Source: Chromatiales bacterium (GTDB lineage Bacteria; Pseudomonadota; Gammaproteobacteria; UBA6429). Taken from it: a stretch of DNA of 64,000 nucleotides. Of the stretch, positions 16,442 to 25,511 are shown piece after piece. Under the pieces are notes generated by a model, which did not search any database, had not been told where the DNA came from, and was given only the letters and a program-made list of their open reading frames with translations. Every line of letters starts with the position of its first letter. Position 1 is the first letter of the stretch. Location: positions 248,001 to 312,000 of the forward strand of contig JALTJN010000362.1 of NCBI GenBank assembly GCA_027076405.1, written 5' to 3'. The translations under genes were made by a program, and so were the position numbers.

Positions 16442-17112
16442 AAGCCATGATATTAGCAGCAGGTCGTGGTGAACGAATGCGACCGCTAACAGACACCATG
16501 CCCAAACCACTATTAAAAGTGGGCGGCAAAATGTTGATTGAATATCATTTGTTAAAACTCAAAGCCGCGAATATTACTGATGTTGTGATTAACCATGCCT
16601 GGCTGGGTACAAAAATTGAAAATGCCCTTGGAGACGGTTCGCAGTATGGTTTAACCCTTCAATACTCTGCCGAACATGAAGCGTTGGAAACCGCCGGTGG
16701 TATTATCAATGCATTAGCATTACTCAATGGCGGACAAGATGAATGCTTTATGGTTATCAACGGTGATATTTATTCTGATTATGATCTGACAAACCTGCCC
16801 GTTTCAATTTCGGGTTTGGCACATCTGGTGCTGGTAAATAATCCGGCGCACAATCCTGAAGGAGATTTTTCTTTAGCCGCCACAGGTATAGTAGAGCAAA
16901 CCGGCAAGAATAAAAAAACATTCAGTGGTATAGGTGTTTATCATCCGGATTTATTTAAAACATATCCTCCGGGCAAGCGGGCACTGGCCCCGGTATTACG
17001 CAAAGCCATGGAGCAAAAGCAGGTAACAGGAGAGTTGTATTGCGGACGCTGGCACGATATAGGTACAGCGGAAAGATTAAACGAGCTTGATCTATACTTA
17101 AAAAATAACTGA
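16438..17112 (+). CDS. murU: N-acetylmuramate-1-phosphate uridylyltransferase MurU
   Basis: Predicted 224 residues. The N terminus AMILAAGRGERMRPLTD is the nucleotide-binding signature of sugar-nucleotidyltransferases, and the magnesium-binding acidic pair lies in FMVINGDIYSDYD. MurU joins UTP and MurNAc-1-phosphate to give UDP-MurNAc. A TTG start overlapping the amgK stop gives the family-typical MKAMILAAG; the nearest ATG (16447) would remove three residues. The short length and amgK partner separate it from longer glucose-1-phosphate enzymes. It is 16 bp ahead of an unusual fusion gene on the same strand. Confidence 0.93.
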   Translation: MKAMILAAGRGERMRPLTDTMPKPLLKVGGKMLIEYHLLKLKAANITDVVINHAWLGTKIENALGDGSQYGLTLQYSAEHEALETAGGIINALALLNGGQDECFMVINGDIYSDYDLTNLPVSISGLAHLVLVNNPAHNPEGDFSLAATGIVEQTGKNKKTFSGIGVYHPDLFKTYPPGKRALAPVLRKAMEQKQVTGELYCGRWHDIGTAERLNELDLYLKNN

Positions 17113-17128
17113 ATATTAAGGACTAATA

Positions 17129-19588
17129 ATGGGTGAAGAAATTCGTAGCAGTAGTTTTAAGAATGCCGATTTTGATCTCTTTAAAAAGTCCTTAAGTAAA
17201 GAAACCGAGATACTTGAAAGCTGGTTTAAAGAAAAAAAGTTTTCATCACTGTCTGAACGTGCCGGCTTTGAGCTGGAGTCATGGCTGGTTGATGAACAAC
17301 TTTATCCCGCCCCAATCAATGACACCTTCCTTGAAAAATTAAACAGTCCGCTTGCCAGTCCTGAGCTGGCAAACTTTAATGTAGAACTTAATAGCACACC
17401 TTGTGATTTAACTGCTGATGCTTTATCACGCATGCAAAAAGAGTTAGATGAAAACTGGGAACAATGTAAAAAGACAGCAAAAAAATTGCAGGCCGATATT
17501 GTGATGATCGGAATTTTGCCAACATTGGATAATGATGTTTTAAATCTGGCAAACATGTCTAAAATGAAACGCTACCGTGCTTTAAATCGTGAAGTGCTGC
17601 ATCAGAGAAAAGGTAAGCCGCTGGTTTTTGATATTAATGGTGTTGAACATCTTCGGGTGACTCACCGTGACGTCATGATGGAAGCCGCGGCAACTTCATT
17701 TCAAATTCATTTACAGGTCAATCTGGATAATGCGGTGCGGCTTTTTAATGCCAGCATTGCAATCACCGGCCCTTTAATGGCTTTAAGTGCGAACTCTCCT
17801 TATTTGTTCGGTAAAGATCTTTGGGATGAAACGCGTATTCCTGTTTTTGAACAGGCCGTTGCTGTCGGGGGCTTTGATGGTGCAACATTTGGTCCGATAA
17901 AACGGGTGACTTTTGGAGATACATATATTCGAGAATCCCTGTTTGAATGCTTTAAAGAAAACCTGGAGCATTATCCGGTTTTATTGCCGGTTAAACTTGA
18001 TAGTAATGAATTACTCCCCCATTTACGTTTACATAATGGCACTATCTGGCGCTGGAACAGGCCGTTAATTGGCTTTGATGAGTCGGGTGAACCGCATTTA
18101 CGAATAGAACAACGTGTTGTACCGGCAGGGCCAACGACACAAGATGCGATTGCCAACGCCGCTTTTTATTATGGTGCAGTGACTGCTTTAGCGGCGCAGG
18201 ATGAACCGGTCGAAAATTTAATTCCACATAGTTTTGCCCGGGATAATTTTTACGCGGCAGCAAGATCGGGCTTACGCAGTTCACAACGCTGGATTAATAA
18301 TGAAGATATCAATGCCGCTGATTTAATTCTTGAAATATTATTGCCGTTAGCGCATCAGGGCTTAACAACGCTCGGTATTTCAATGCAAGATAGTGATAAA
18401 TATTTGGGGATTATTCAAAACAGGGTAAAGTCGGGACAAAATGGTGCAGCCTGGCAACGTGCATTTATAAAAAAACACGGAAATAATATGACTGAACTTA
18501 CTAAAGCATATATACATAATCAAAATAGTGGCGAACCGGTTCACTGCTGGCATCTGCAAAAAGTGAATGATCAGAATTTATCCTTAACTGTGCTGGATGA
18601 AATCCCCGAGAATTTATTAGACTGTAAAGCGAGTGAGTTGCATCAATATTTATCCGGGCCAACTCTTATTCGTTTAAAGGGGCAACGTGATGATGTGTTA
18701 TTTGTCTCGGTATTATTGCATGGCAATGAAACAAGTGGCTGGGATGCAATTCGGGAATTATTAGCTGATTATGAAAATGCCGGTTTACCGCGTTCACTCT
18801 ATCTTTTCATTGGTAATGTGTCGGCAGCAGCAGAAGGTCTGAGAGTACTTGATGGGCAGCAAGACTATAATCGAATATGGAAAAAAGATAATAATACTGC
18901 AGAAGGAAAAATTGCAGCACAATTACTAAACATCCTCGCATCAGTTTCTCTGTTTGCAGCCATTGATGTTCATAATAATACCGGGCAAAACCCGCACTAT
19001 GCCTGCATTAATGAACTGAGTTCGCCGTTTTTACATCTTGCAGCATTATTTAGTCGGACGGTGGTCTATTTTCGTCGCCCCGACAGCGTTGCTTCTCTTG
19101 CCTTGTCAGCATTATGTCCGTCAACCACGGTTGAATGTGGCAAATCTGAGGATGTGCAGGGCAAAGAGCATGCAAAAGAATTTATTGATGCCTGTCTGCA
19201 TTTACAGGATTTTCCGTCTCATGAGGTGGCTGAGCATGATATTGATATTTTTCATACCGTTGCAACCGTGAAAGTGTCTGAAGGTGTTGAATTTGGTATT
19301 GAGAATCCGGCGGCTCAGCTTAATTTTATTGGCAATATGGATCGTTTAAATTTCCAGGAATTGTCGGCAGGCACGGTGCTGGCACACAGTCAGTGTAATG
19401 AAGCGAGTTTACAGGCGATTAATGAAGAAGGTGTGGATGTGGCAGCGCAGTATTTTTCATGTGAAAAAGGGATTTTACGCTTTTCTGTGCCTTTAATGCC
19501 GTCAATGTTGACTTTGGACGAGGATATTATCCGTCAGGATTGTCTTTGTTATTTAATGGAGCGACTGGATCACCGTAATTTGAGCTAA
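17129..19588 (+). CDS. Fusion of a glutamate-cysteine-ligase-like domain with an M14/AstE-like metallohydrolase
   Basis: Predicted 819 residues. Residues about 30-450 resemble the GCS2 glutamate-cysteine ligase family: GFELESWLVDE, FNVELNSTPCDL, MEAAATSFQIHLQVN, ITGPLMALSANSPYLFG and LRIEQRVVPAGPTTQD. Residues about 500-790 resemble the succinylglutamate desuccinylase/aspartoacylase branch of zinc carboxypeptidases, with the zinc motif VLLHGNETSG (H531, E534), a later ligand in AAIDVHNNTGQN (H615), and the TTVECG block. One half would make an amide or peptide bond using ATP and the other would cut an amide. It follows murU by 16 bp and may share its transcript. The substrate is unknown; a gamma-glutamyl amide cycle is only a guess. 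Confidence 0.8.
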   Translation: MGEEIRSSSFKNADFDLFKKSLSKETEILESWFKEKKFSSLSERAGFELESWLVDEQLYPAPINDTFLEKLNSPLASPELANFNVELNSTPCDLTADALSRMQKELDENWEQCKKTAKKLQADIVMIGILPTLDNDVLNLANMSKMKRYRALNREVLHQRKGKPLVFDINGVEHLRVTHRDVMMEAAATSFQIHLQVNLDNAVRLFNASIAITGPLMALSANSPYLFGKDLWDETRIPVFEQAVAVGGFDGATFGPIKRVTFGDTYIRESLFECFKENLEHYPVLLPVKLDSNELLPHLRLHNGTIWRWNRPLIGFDESGEPHLRIEQRVVPAGPTTQDAIANAAFYYGAVTALAAQDEPVENLIPHSFARDNFYAAARSGLRSSQRWINNEDINAADLILEILLPLAHQGLTTLGISMQDSDKYLGIIQNRVKSGQNGAAWQRAFIKKHGNNMTELTKAYIHNQNSGEPVHCWHLQKVNDQNLSLTVLDEIPENLLDCKASELHQYLSGPTLIRLKGQRDDVLFVSVLLHGNETSGWDAIRELLADYENAGLPRSLYLFIGNVSAAAEGLRVLDGQQDYNRIWKKDNNTAEGKIAAQLLNILASVSLFAAIDVHNNTGQNPHYACINELSSPFLHLAALFSRTVVYFRRPDSVASLALSALCPSTTVECGKSEDVQGKEHAKEFIDACLHLQDFPSHEVAEHDIDIFHTVATVKVSEGVEFGIENPAAQLNFIGNMDRLNFQELSAGTVLAHSQCNEASLQAINEEGVDVAAQYFSCEKGILRFSVPLMPSMLTLDEDIIRQDCLCYLMERLDHRNLS

Positions 19589-19592
19589 CTAT

Positions 19593-19620
19593 TTGTACCT
19601 TTTATATAGGTTGTTATAAT
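19593..19620 (+). promoter_or_regulatory. Sigma-70-type promoter of the TPR / L,D-transpeptidase pair
   Basis: TTGTAC (19593-19598), a 16-bp spacer and a perfect TATAAT (19615-19620) stand 40 bp ahead of the start codon at 19660, in a 71-bp gap after the fusion gene. Confidence 0.7.
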
Positions 19621-19659
19621 CATTGCTAATAATTATATATTAATAGTCAGGTTATACAC

Positions 19660-20535
19660 ATGCTGCGAAAAGTTGTTTGGATTGCTGTTATAGGGTCATT
19701 TTTAGTTAATCTTAATGTGGCTCTCGCTGCTAATCATAACGAGTTTGTCAGCAAATTCTCACAGGCACAACATTTAGCCAAAGCGGGTAAAACTGCACAG
19801 GCTATCGCTTTATATCTGTCCATCATTGCTGCGAACCCTCAGCGACCTGAAGCATATAATAATCTTGCTGCACTCTATCTGGCACAGAAAAAGACAAAAT
19901 TAGCCAAACAAATTCTGGAAAAAGGACTGCGTGCACATAAGGGTTATGGTGCGTTGTATGAAAATTTAACAGCAATTAATGTTGCCATGGCAAGAGATGC
20001 CTACAGTAAAGCATTACAAATTGACCTAAAGCCAGCGGGCATTTCTATTGCGGCAATGAATGTTAGCGATAAACCTTTGCCATCGCAAAAAAAACGTATT
20101 GAAACATCTACAGCAATACTTGCTAAAGATAAACCAACGATAAAAAAAGATATTGAGGTTAAAAAGCCGGAAGAAAAAAAATCAACAAAAGTGGTCAATT
20201 CTGCTGCTTTAACAAAAACACTTCAGGCATGGTCGGCGGCATGGTCTGCTCAAGCTGTGGATATGTATTTATCTTTTTATCATCAACAGTATAAGCCTTC
20301 GAACGGGCTTTCGTATAAAGGCTGGAAACAGTCTCGTCGTATCAGGTTGAAAAAACCTAAATGGATTAAAGTTTCTCTTTCCGATTTTGATATTAAACAG
20401 CGGTCATCCCGTCAGGCTGTGGTGAACTTTAAACAAATGTATCAGTCAAACAGTTTTAGTGATGTCAGCACAAAGCAGGTAGTGCTGCTCTATACAGATG
20501 ATGGCTGGCGAATTTATCGTGAAAAGAGTTTGTAA
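19660..20535 (+). CDS. Periplasmic TPR protein with C-terminal NTF2-like (Cds6-type) domain
   Basis: Predicted 291 residues. A signal peptide (1-24, ending ALAANH) is followed by TPR-like helices (about 30-100, with AYNNLAALYLAQKKTKLAKQ), a lysine-rich linker (about 135-185), and a C-terminal domain (about 188-291). That domain begins LQAWSAAWSAQAVDMYLSFY and ends LYTDDGWRIYREKSL. It is the NTF2-like module commonly attached to L,D-transpeptidases and TPR proteins. The same domain closes the next gene, only six bases downstream, which encodes an L,D-transpeptidase, so the two products probably act together on the cell wall. Binding of peptidoglycan or of the partner is inferred, not shown. 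Confidence 0.82.
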   Translation: MLRKVVWIAVIGSFLVNLNVALAANHNEFVSKFSQAQHLAKAGKTAQAIALYLSIIAANPQRPEAYNNLAALYLAQKKTKLAKQILEKGLRAHKGYGALYENLTAINVAMARDAYSKALQIDLKPAGISIAAMNVSDKPLPSQKKRIETSTAILAKDKPTIKKDIEVKKPEEKKSTKVVNSAALTKTLQAWSAAWSAQAVDMYLSFYHQQYKPSNGLSYKGWKQSRRIRLKKPKWIKVSLSDFDIKQRSSRQAVVNFKQMYQSNSFSDVSTKQVVLLYTDDGWRIYREKSL

Positions 20536-20541
20536 AGTTTT

Positions 20542-21867
20542 ATGATAGTAAAACGTTTTTCTTTTTTTATATCCTTATGCCTGTTTCTTTCCTTGTCTGT
20601 CGCAGAGGAAAATATACAGCTAGCCAAGGCATCGCATCTGGATAGTCGTTATTCTTCTTCTGTATCGTCTGGCAACTCAATTTCAGATGTTTTAAATAAG
20701 CTGGAAAACCGTTTACGTATTTATCCAAAAGACCATGAGGCCGAACTATTAAAAGCTATTTTATATTTCAAGGCGGGGAAATTAAATCTGGCTTTAGAAG
20801 AGCTGGATGCTTTAATTAAAAAAGTACCTGATTTTCAGTTAGCCTATTTATTAAAAGGTGACTTATTATTAGCAAAATTTATCGAGACAAATAATCTTGG
20901 TCAAACATCAGTACTGTCATCTATTATTCCAAAATTAGGAAATAAGAAAAAACAGCAGCTTAATTTTTTACGGGAAGAGGCACAACTTCGTTTACGCGCA
21001 TTATTAACTAATAAAAAAAGAAAAATATGGCCGCGTCAAATTCTTGCGCTTGGTGAGTCGGTTAAAAAAGCGTTATTAATCGATAAAAGAGCAAACCGTT
21101 TATATGTATTTAGTCGAAAAGACAGTGGTGAGCTGTTTGAAGAAGAAAATGATTATTACATCACTACAGGAAAGTTAGTCGGGGATAAAAATGTAAAGGG
21201 TGATTTACGTACGCCGGAAGGGGTTTATTTTGTAACGTCATGGATTAGTCCAAACAAACTACCGTCAAAATACGGTATAGGTGCTTTTCCGGTTAACTAT
21301 CCGAATGAACTTGACAAGCATAATGGAAAAACAGGTTATGGTATCTGGTTACATGGTACAGATAAAGGTTACTACAGCCGACCACCTCGTGACAGTGAAG
21401 GTTGTGTCGTTTTAACGAATATTGATTTAGCTGAATTAAAAAGTGAAATTAAACCGGGATTAACACCTGTTGTCATTACTGATAAAGTGGAATGGGTTGA
21501 TTATGCAACCTGGAAAAAAGAACGTAAAACTATTTTACAGGCAGTGGAAGACTGGCGGATTGACTGGGAAAGTATGAGTGTAAATAAATATTTGTCTCAT
21601 TACGAAAAAGATTTCTGGTCTTCCTCGCATAACTTCAAGAGCTGGTCGGCACGTAAACGTTTACTCGCCAAGAACAAGACTTTTCAAAAAGTAGAGCTTT
21701 CGGATCTTTCTGTTCTGCTATATCCAAAAAATAAAAATAATAAACAAATTGCTGTGGTGAGATTACGTCAAAATTACACATCAAATAATTTTAAAAGTGA
21801 AATGTATAAACGTTTATATCTGACTAAAAAAGATAAAGACTGGAAAATACTTTATGAAGGTCGATAG
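20542..21867 (+). CDS. L,D-transpeptidase (YkuD domain) with TPR N terminus and NTF2-like C terminus
   Basis: Predicted 441 residues. A signal peptide (1-21) precedes TPR-like helices (about 50-115), then a YkuD catalytic domain (about 175-310). The active-site motif reads GIWLHGTDKGYYSRPPRDSE and is followed by GCVVLTN, with H271 and nucleophile C288. These enzymes form 3-3 crosslinks in peptidoglycan or attach proteins to it. The C-terminal NTF2-like domain (about 335-441, LQAVEDWRIDWESMSVNKYLSHYE to WKILYEGR in form) parallels that of the preceding gene. The two genes form a short operon from the promoter at 19593-19620. Its gene end meets the convergent gene at 21873. Confidence 0.9.
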   Translation: MIVKRFSFFISLCLFLSLSVAEENIQLAKASHLDSRYSSSVSSGNSISDVLNKLENRLRIYPKDHEAELLKAILYFKAGKLNLALEELDALIKKVPDFQLAYLLKGDLLLAKFIETNNLGQTSVLSSIIPKLGNKKKQQLNFLREEAQLRLRALLTNKKRKIWPRQILALGESVKKALLIDKRANRLYVFSRKDSGELFEEENDYYITTGKLVGDKNVKGDLRTPEGVYFVTSWISPNKLPSKYGIGAFPVNYPNELDKHNGKTGYGIWLHGTDKGYYSRPPRDSEGCVVLTNIDLAELKSEIKPGLTPVVITDKVEWVDYATWKKERKTILQAVEDWRIDWESMSVNKYLSHYEKDFWSSSHNFKSWSARKRLLAKNKTFQKVELSDLSVLLYPKNKNNKQIAVVRLRQNYTSNNFKSEMYKRLYLTKKDKDWKILYEGR

Positions 21868-21872
21868 ATTAT

Positions 21873-22316
21873 TTATTCGATTGATATTGTTTCACAATCA
21901 TCGATTATTTTAATGATTTTTTCTTTCATATTATTATCCAGCTCCAGCCATTTAATTGCTTCTTCAAGTTGATGTTGTTTGTAGATATTGATTTCATCCA
22001 TATTTAATATATCTGTCGCCACTTTATACATTCTTGAAAGTCCATAGGCGACCAGCGATTTGGTAACAATTGCATTTTTACTATTTTTTCTGAAGTTTAC
22101 ATGGCGCATTCTTTCACCGGCGCTGAGAATGTCGCTGGTTTTTATTTTTTTTGAATTCGTATTCTGGCAAAAAACAACAAGACCGCGCATATCGCCTTCT
22201 GGTTGATCAATTTTATGTAGTTTATCAATTAATTCGCGAAGCTCTGCAGGTGTAACTTCACCGTAAAGAATAGTTAGTATGAATTTTATTTCAGGATAAA
22301 AATTATAATTTATCAT
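21873..22316 (-). CDS. Hypothetical protein with SpoIIAA/STAS-like outline
   Basis: Predicted 147 residues from the ATG at 22316, chosen because AAGG lies eight bases upstream. A longer in-frame start at 22439 would reach into lipB. The pattern is an N-terminal strand (INYNFYPEIKFILTILYGEV), then a helix (TPAELRELIDKLHKI), a strand (MRGLVVFCQ), and IKTSDILSAGERMRH. NAIVTKSLVAYGLSRMYKVATDIL and a final QLEEAIKWLEL helix follow. This alternation resembles the SpoIIAA-like/STAS-type small proteins found near bacterial signalling genes. The assignment is by outline only and no partner is adjacent. It is on the same strand as lipB but separated by about 70 bp. Confidence 0.6.
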   Translation of the reverse strand: MINYNFYPEIKFILTILYGEVTPAELRELIDKLHKIDQPEGDMRGLVVFCQNTNSKKIKTSDILSAGERMRHVNFRKNSKNAIVTKSLVAYGLSRMYKVATDILNMDEINIYKQHQLEEAIKWLELDNNMKEKIIKIIDDCETISIE

Positions 22317-22387
22317 GTCATACCTTATGTAAGATATTGTTGGATTGATAAATATATTAGCAGATAAAACACATAAACGGGGGAAGT

Positions 22388-23041
22388 TTATGCTCCGGGG
22401 GGTATATGTTTTATCGTTGTGTAGCCAAGAAGATGGCATAAATGATTTAATAAATCTTGTTGAACCTGGGCGATATCGAGTTGAGGTGCCAGGTCAATAA
22501 GTTGTGTTACTGCCAGCCCTTCATAACCGCAAGGGTTAATTTGCTGGAACGGGGTTAAATCCATATCTATATTTAAAGATAAGCCATGATAACTTTTATT
22601 GCGCTTAATCCGTAAACCAAGAGCAGCTATTTTTTCACCAAGAATATAAACGCCAGGGGCATTTTCTTTTCTTTGCGCTTCAATGCTATATTGCTCAAGT
22701 AATTGTATGATTGCACTTTCAATTGCATTTACCAGATATTTAACACCAATATTTAATCGTTCTAAATCAATTAAGGTATAAATAACAAGCTGTCCTGGTC
22801 CGTGATAAGTTACTTGTCCGCCCCGATCAATATTGATAACCGGAATATTTTCTATATTTAACAAGTGTTTTTTCTTGCCATTAAGGCCCATCGTGAATAC
22901 AGGGGGATGTTGCAGACACCAAAATTCATCTGTCGTGTTTATATCTCGTTCAGTGGTGAATTTTTGCATTTCACGCCAGATGGGTTCGTATTCCTGTAAA
23001 CCGAGGTCACGAATAATAAGAGTATTGTGATTGTTTTTCAT
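22388..23041 (-). CDS. lipB: Octanoyl-ACP:protein octanoyltransferase LipB
   Basis: Predicted 217 residues. LipB moves octanoate from acyl carrier protein to the lipoyl domains of 2-oxoacid dehydrogenases and the glycine cleavage H protein, the first step of lipoate formation. The signature RGGQVTYHGPGQ is at residues 73-84. The catalytic cysteine is C171 in INPCGYEGL and the activating lysine is K137 in ILGEKIAALG. It follows ybeD by about 17 bp in the conserved dacA - transaminase - ybeD - lipB order. lipA is not in the window. Confidence 0.96.
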   Translation of the reverse strand: MKNNHNTLIIRDLGLQEYEPIWREMQKFTTERDINTTDEFWCLQHPPVFTMGLNGKKKHLLNIENIPVINIDRGGQVTYHGPGQLVIYTLIDLERLNIGVKYLVNAIESAIIQLLEQYSIEAQRKENAPGVYILGEKIAALGLRIKRNKSYHGLSLNIDMDLTPFQQINPCGYEGLAVTQLIDLAPQLDIAQVQQDLLNHLCHLLGYTTIKHIPPGA

Positions 23042-23057
23042 GTTGGTTGTAAGTTTT

Positions 23058-23327
23058 TTACAACGCCATTAAAACTTCTTCGCGTGCAGTGAGTTCGCGA
23101 TAAATATTATCAAGCTGCTCACGACTAGTCGCTTTTACTGTAATGGTGACGGACATAAAATTACCCTTGCCACTGGGGCGGGTCTTTACCGCATTTTCTG
23201 ATAAGTCGCTGACATGCTTATTAACAATTTCAACCACCAGTATTTCCAAATCACAGTCACAGCGACCCATGATTTTAATCGGGAAATCACAAGGGAAGTC
23301 AAAAAGTTCGTCGGTTTCATTCGTCAT
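23058..23327 (-). CDS. ybeD: YbeD/DUF493 family protein
   Basis: Predicted 89 residues, the usual family length. The fold is an ACT-like ferredoxin sandwich; PCDFPIKIMGR near the N terminus and KGNFMSVTITVKATSREQLDNIYREL in the second half are typical. The gene is conserved between dacA and lipB in gammaproteobacteria. It is thought to have a regulatory link to lipoate or peptidoglycan enzymes, but its biochemical role is not settled. Confidence 0.92.
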   Translation of the reverse strand: MTNETDELFDFPCDFPIKIMGRCDCDLEILVVEIVNKHVSDLSENAVKTRPSGKGNFMSVTITVKATSREQLDNIYRELTAREEVLMAL

Positions 23328-23372
23328 AGCATTTTATATAAGGTCAGATTTTACAAATACAAGAAAACCGGC

Positions 23373-24233
23373 TTATTTACGTAATGTTTTTTTGTAATCC
23401 TGATATTTTGAATACATATCTTGCCAGATAGCCCCCGGTTTGCCATTACCAACTAGTTGATCATTAATTTTTGTAATAGGTAAGATTTCTTTGGTTGAAC
23501 TGGTTAACCAGATTTCATCAGCGACAAGAAATTCTTCTTCACTGATTGTCGTTTCTTCTATCGGCATTTTGTGAGACTGTGCAATCTCAACCACTAAATC
23601 ACGGGTGATACCGGGTAATAAGTTATTACCTTTTGGTGGGGTTTTAATAATGCCATGACTAACAATAAAAATATTACTTGCTGCGCCTTCGGTTATGTTT
23701 CCATCCCGAATTAAAATGGCTTCAGCTGCACCTTTGTCAACGGCTTGCTGGCGTAACAAAATATTTGGTAGCAAAGCGATGGCTTTAATATTGCAGTATT
23801 GCCAGCGAATATCATCCATCGTAACCGCGGCGATCCCTGTTTTCAATAAGTCGGCTTCAACCGTATGTAAAACATTACACATAACAAAAACAGTGGGCGT
23901 AGTTTCATTAGGAAATCGATGATCACGTGAAGCAACGCCACGGGTGACATGAAGGTAGATATATTGATCCTGAGAATGCGTATTTGCAATTAATTTATCA
24001 ATGATTTCCTGCCATTGTTTATTGCTTAGCGGGTTCTTAATCCGAACCGCATCAAGACTATTTTGCAGGCGTTGCATATGATGGTCAAAGCGGAGTGCCT
24101 TGCTGCCATACGAGGGAATGACTTCATAAACACCATCACCAAATATAAAACCACGATCAAGTACAGAGACTTTCGCTTCATTAAGAGGCAAGTATTCGCC
24201 GTTAAGATAAACAAGTTGAGATGACATATTCAT
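23373..24233 (-). CDS. dat: D-amino acid aminotransferase (class IV PLP enzyme)
   Basis: Predicted 286 residues. A class IV aminotransferase: VYLNGEYLPLNEAKVSVLDR, then GFIFGDGVYEVIPSY at the N terminus. The pyridoxal-phosphate lysine is in the CNIKAIALLPNILLRQ block. EAILIRDGNITEGAASNIFI and LLPGITRDLVVEIA are the cofactor phosphate-binding strands. D-amino acid transaminases exchange amino groups between D-alanine and 2-oxo acids and so connect to D-Glu and D-Ala supply for the cell wall. Its place between dacA and ybeD supports this over branched-chain or aminodeoxychorismate relatives. Met1 or Met3 could start the protein. Confidence 0.9.
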   Translation of the reverse strand: MNMSSQLVYLNGEYLPLNEAKVSVLDRGFIFGDGVYEVIPSYGSKALRFDHHMQRLQNSLDAVRIKNPLSNKQWQEIIDKLIANTHSQDQYIYLHVTRGVASRDHRFPNETTPTVFVMCNVLHTVEADLLKTGIAAVTMDDIRWQYCNIKAIALLPNILLRQQAVDKGAAEAILIRDGNITEGAASNIFIVSHGIIKTPPKGNNLLPGITRDLVVEIAQSHKMPIEETTISEEEFLVADEIWLTSSTKEILPITKINDQLVGNGKPGAIWQDMYSKYQDYKKTLRK

Positions 24234-24254
24234 AACCTTATTCTTCCAACAGAG

Positions 24255-25400
24255 TTACTGGAACATTAACTGGATATTGTCAGAGAGTTTACGCCAGAAA
24301 CTGCCCTCATTTACAGCTTTTAATGCAATTAAATCCTGTGAGGCAATTTTCTTGCCTGAGAGGATAATGTTCAATTGACCAAAAACTTTACCCTTGGTAA
24401 CAGGCGCTACGATCATGGCTTCAACTTTAATACTGTTTTTAATCTTTTTACGTGAGCCTTTAGGTGTTGTGACATAGAGATTTGCAGGAATCCCCAGAGA
24501 CACCTTTTCTTCTTCACCTTTCCAAACCCGCATATTGGTGATTTCTGTATTAGCTTCGTAGAGTAAATGTGTTTCGAAAAAACGGAAACCATAATTTAAT
24601 AATTTTCGACTGGCAGAAATACGAGCTGCATCTCTTTCCGTTCCGGTAACCACAGAGATAAGACGCATGTCATTTTGTTTTGCAGATGATATTAAGCAAT
24701 ACCCCGCAGCATCGGTGTGACCGGTTTTAAGTCCATCAACCCGCTCATCGAGCCACAACAAACGATTACGATTGTATTGGCGAATATTATTGTAGGTATA
24801 TTTTTTCTCTTTATAGGTTGCGTAATGTTTTGGAAAATCATTAATCATCGCTCGGGTAAGTTTAGCCAGATCACGAGCGGTGGTGTAATGATTTTTGTCA
24901 GGCCAGCCAGTGCTGTTATTAAAATGTGTCGCAGTCATATTCAAGCGTGCGGCATGTTGATTCATTAACTCGACAAAGGAGGATTCATTATTGGCAACGT
25001 GTTCAGCCAGAGCAACAGAAGCATCGTTGCCGGATTGAATAATTAATCCTTTAAGAAGTTCCTTCACGGTAACGAAAGAGTTCACTTTAATAAACATACG
25101 TGAACCACGCATGCGCCAGGCTTTTTCACTGATTTTTACTTCGTCATCCAGACTAATCCCGCCGCGTTCTATTTCATAAAATACGACGTAAGCTGTCATA
25201 AGTTTAGTTAAGCTGGCAGGCTCAATTCTTTTATCGGCATTATGTTCGGCAAGAACATATCCGCTGTTATGGTCGATCAATATATAAGCTTTAGCACTAA
25301 CCCGAGGTGGAGTAGGAATGAGAGCAGGAGCTGCGTTGACAAAAGTTGAATTAGCTAGATAAACAGAAAGCAGTGTAAATAGAAGAATAATTTGTCGCAT
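24255..25400 (-). CDS. dacA: D-alanyl-D-alanine carboxypeptidase, PBP5/6 type (DacA)
   Basis: Predicted 381 residues from the ATG at 25400, which opens a clear signal peptide (MRQIILLFTLLSVYLANSTF). An in-frame ATG eight codons upstream lacks a ribosome-binding site. The three penicillin-binding motifs are visible: PASLTKLM (S-x-x-K), SGNDAS (S-x-N) and KTGHTDAAGYCL (K-T-G). A C-terminal beta-rich domain precedes the final amphipathic helix FWRKLSDNIQLMFQ, which anchors such enzymes to the membrane surface. DacA trims the terminal D-Ala of pentapeptides in the periplasm. It belongs to the morphogene cluster with rlpA, mltB, mrdB, mrdA and mreBCD. Confidence 0.96.
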   Translation of the reverse strand: MRQIILLFTLLSVYLANSTFVNAAPALIPTPPRVSAKAYILIDHNSGYVLAEHNADKRIEPASLTKLMTAYVVFYEIERGGISLDDEVKISEKAWRMRGSRMFIKVNSFVTVKELLKGLIIQSGNDASVALAEHVANNESSFVELMNQHAARLNMTATHFNNSTGWPDKNHYTTARDLAKLTRAMINDFPKHYATYKEKKYTYNNIRQYNRNRLLWLDERVDGLKTGHTDAAGYCLISSAKQNDMRLISVVTGTERDAARISASRKLLNYGFRFFETHLLYEANTEITNMRVWKGEEEKVSLGIPANLYVTTPKGSRKKIKNSIKVEAMIVAPVTKGKVFGQLNIILSGKKIASQDLIALKAVNEGSFWRKLSDNIQLMFQ

Positions 25401-25511
25401 GTGAATGATATTTCCCGAAGACATAAAAGTATGCCGCTTATTTTACCGCTTATGTGACAGTAAACCTAGTAATCGATCATAAAAGAGAAGATTGGTTGAA
25501 TAACGAGAGCG

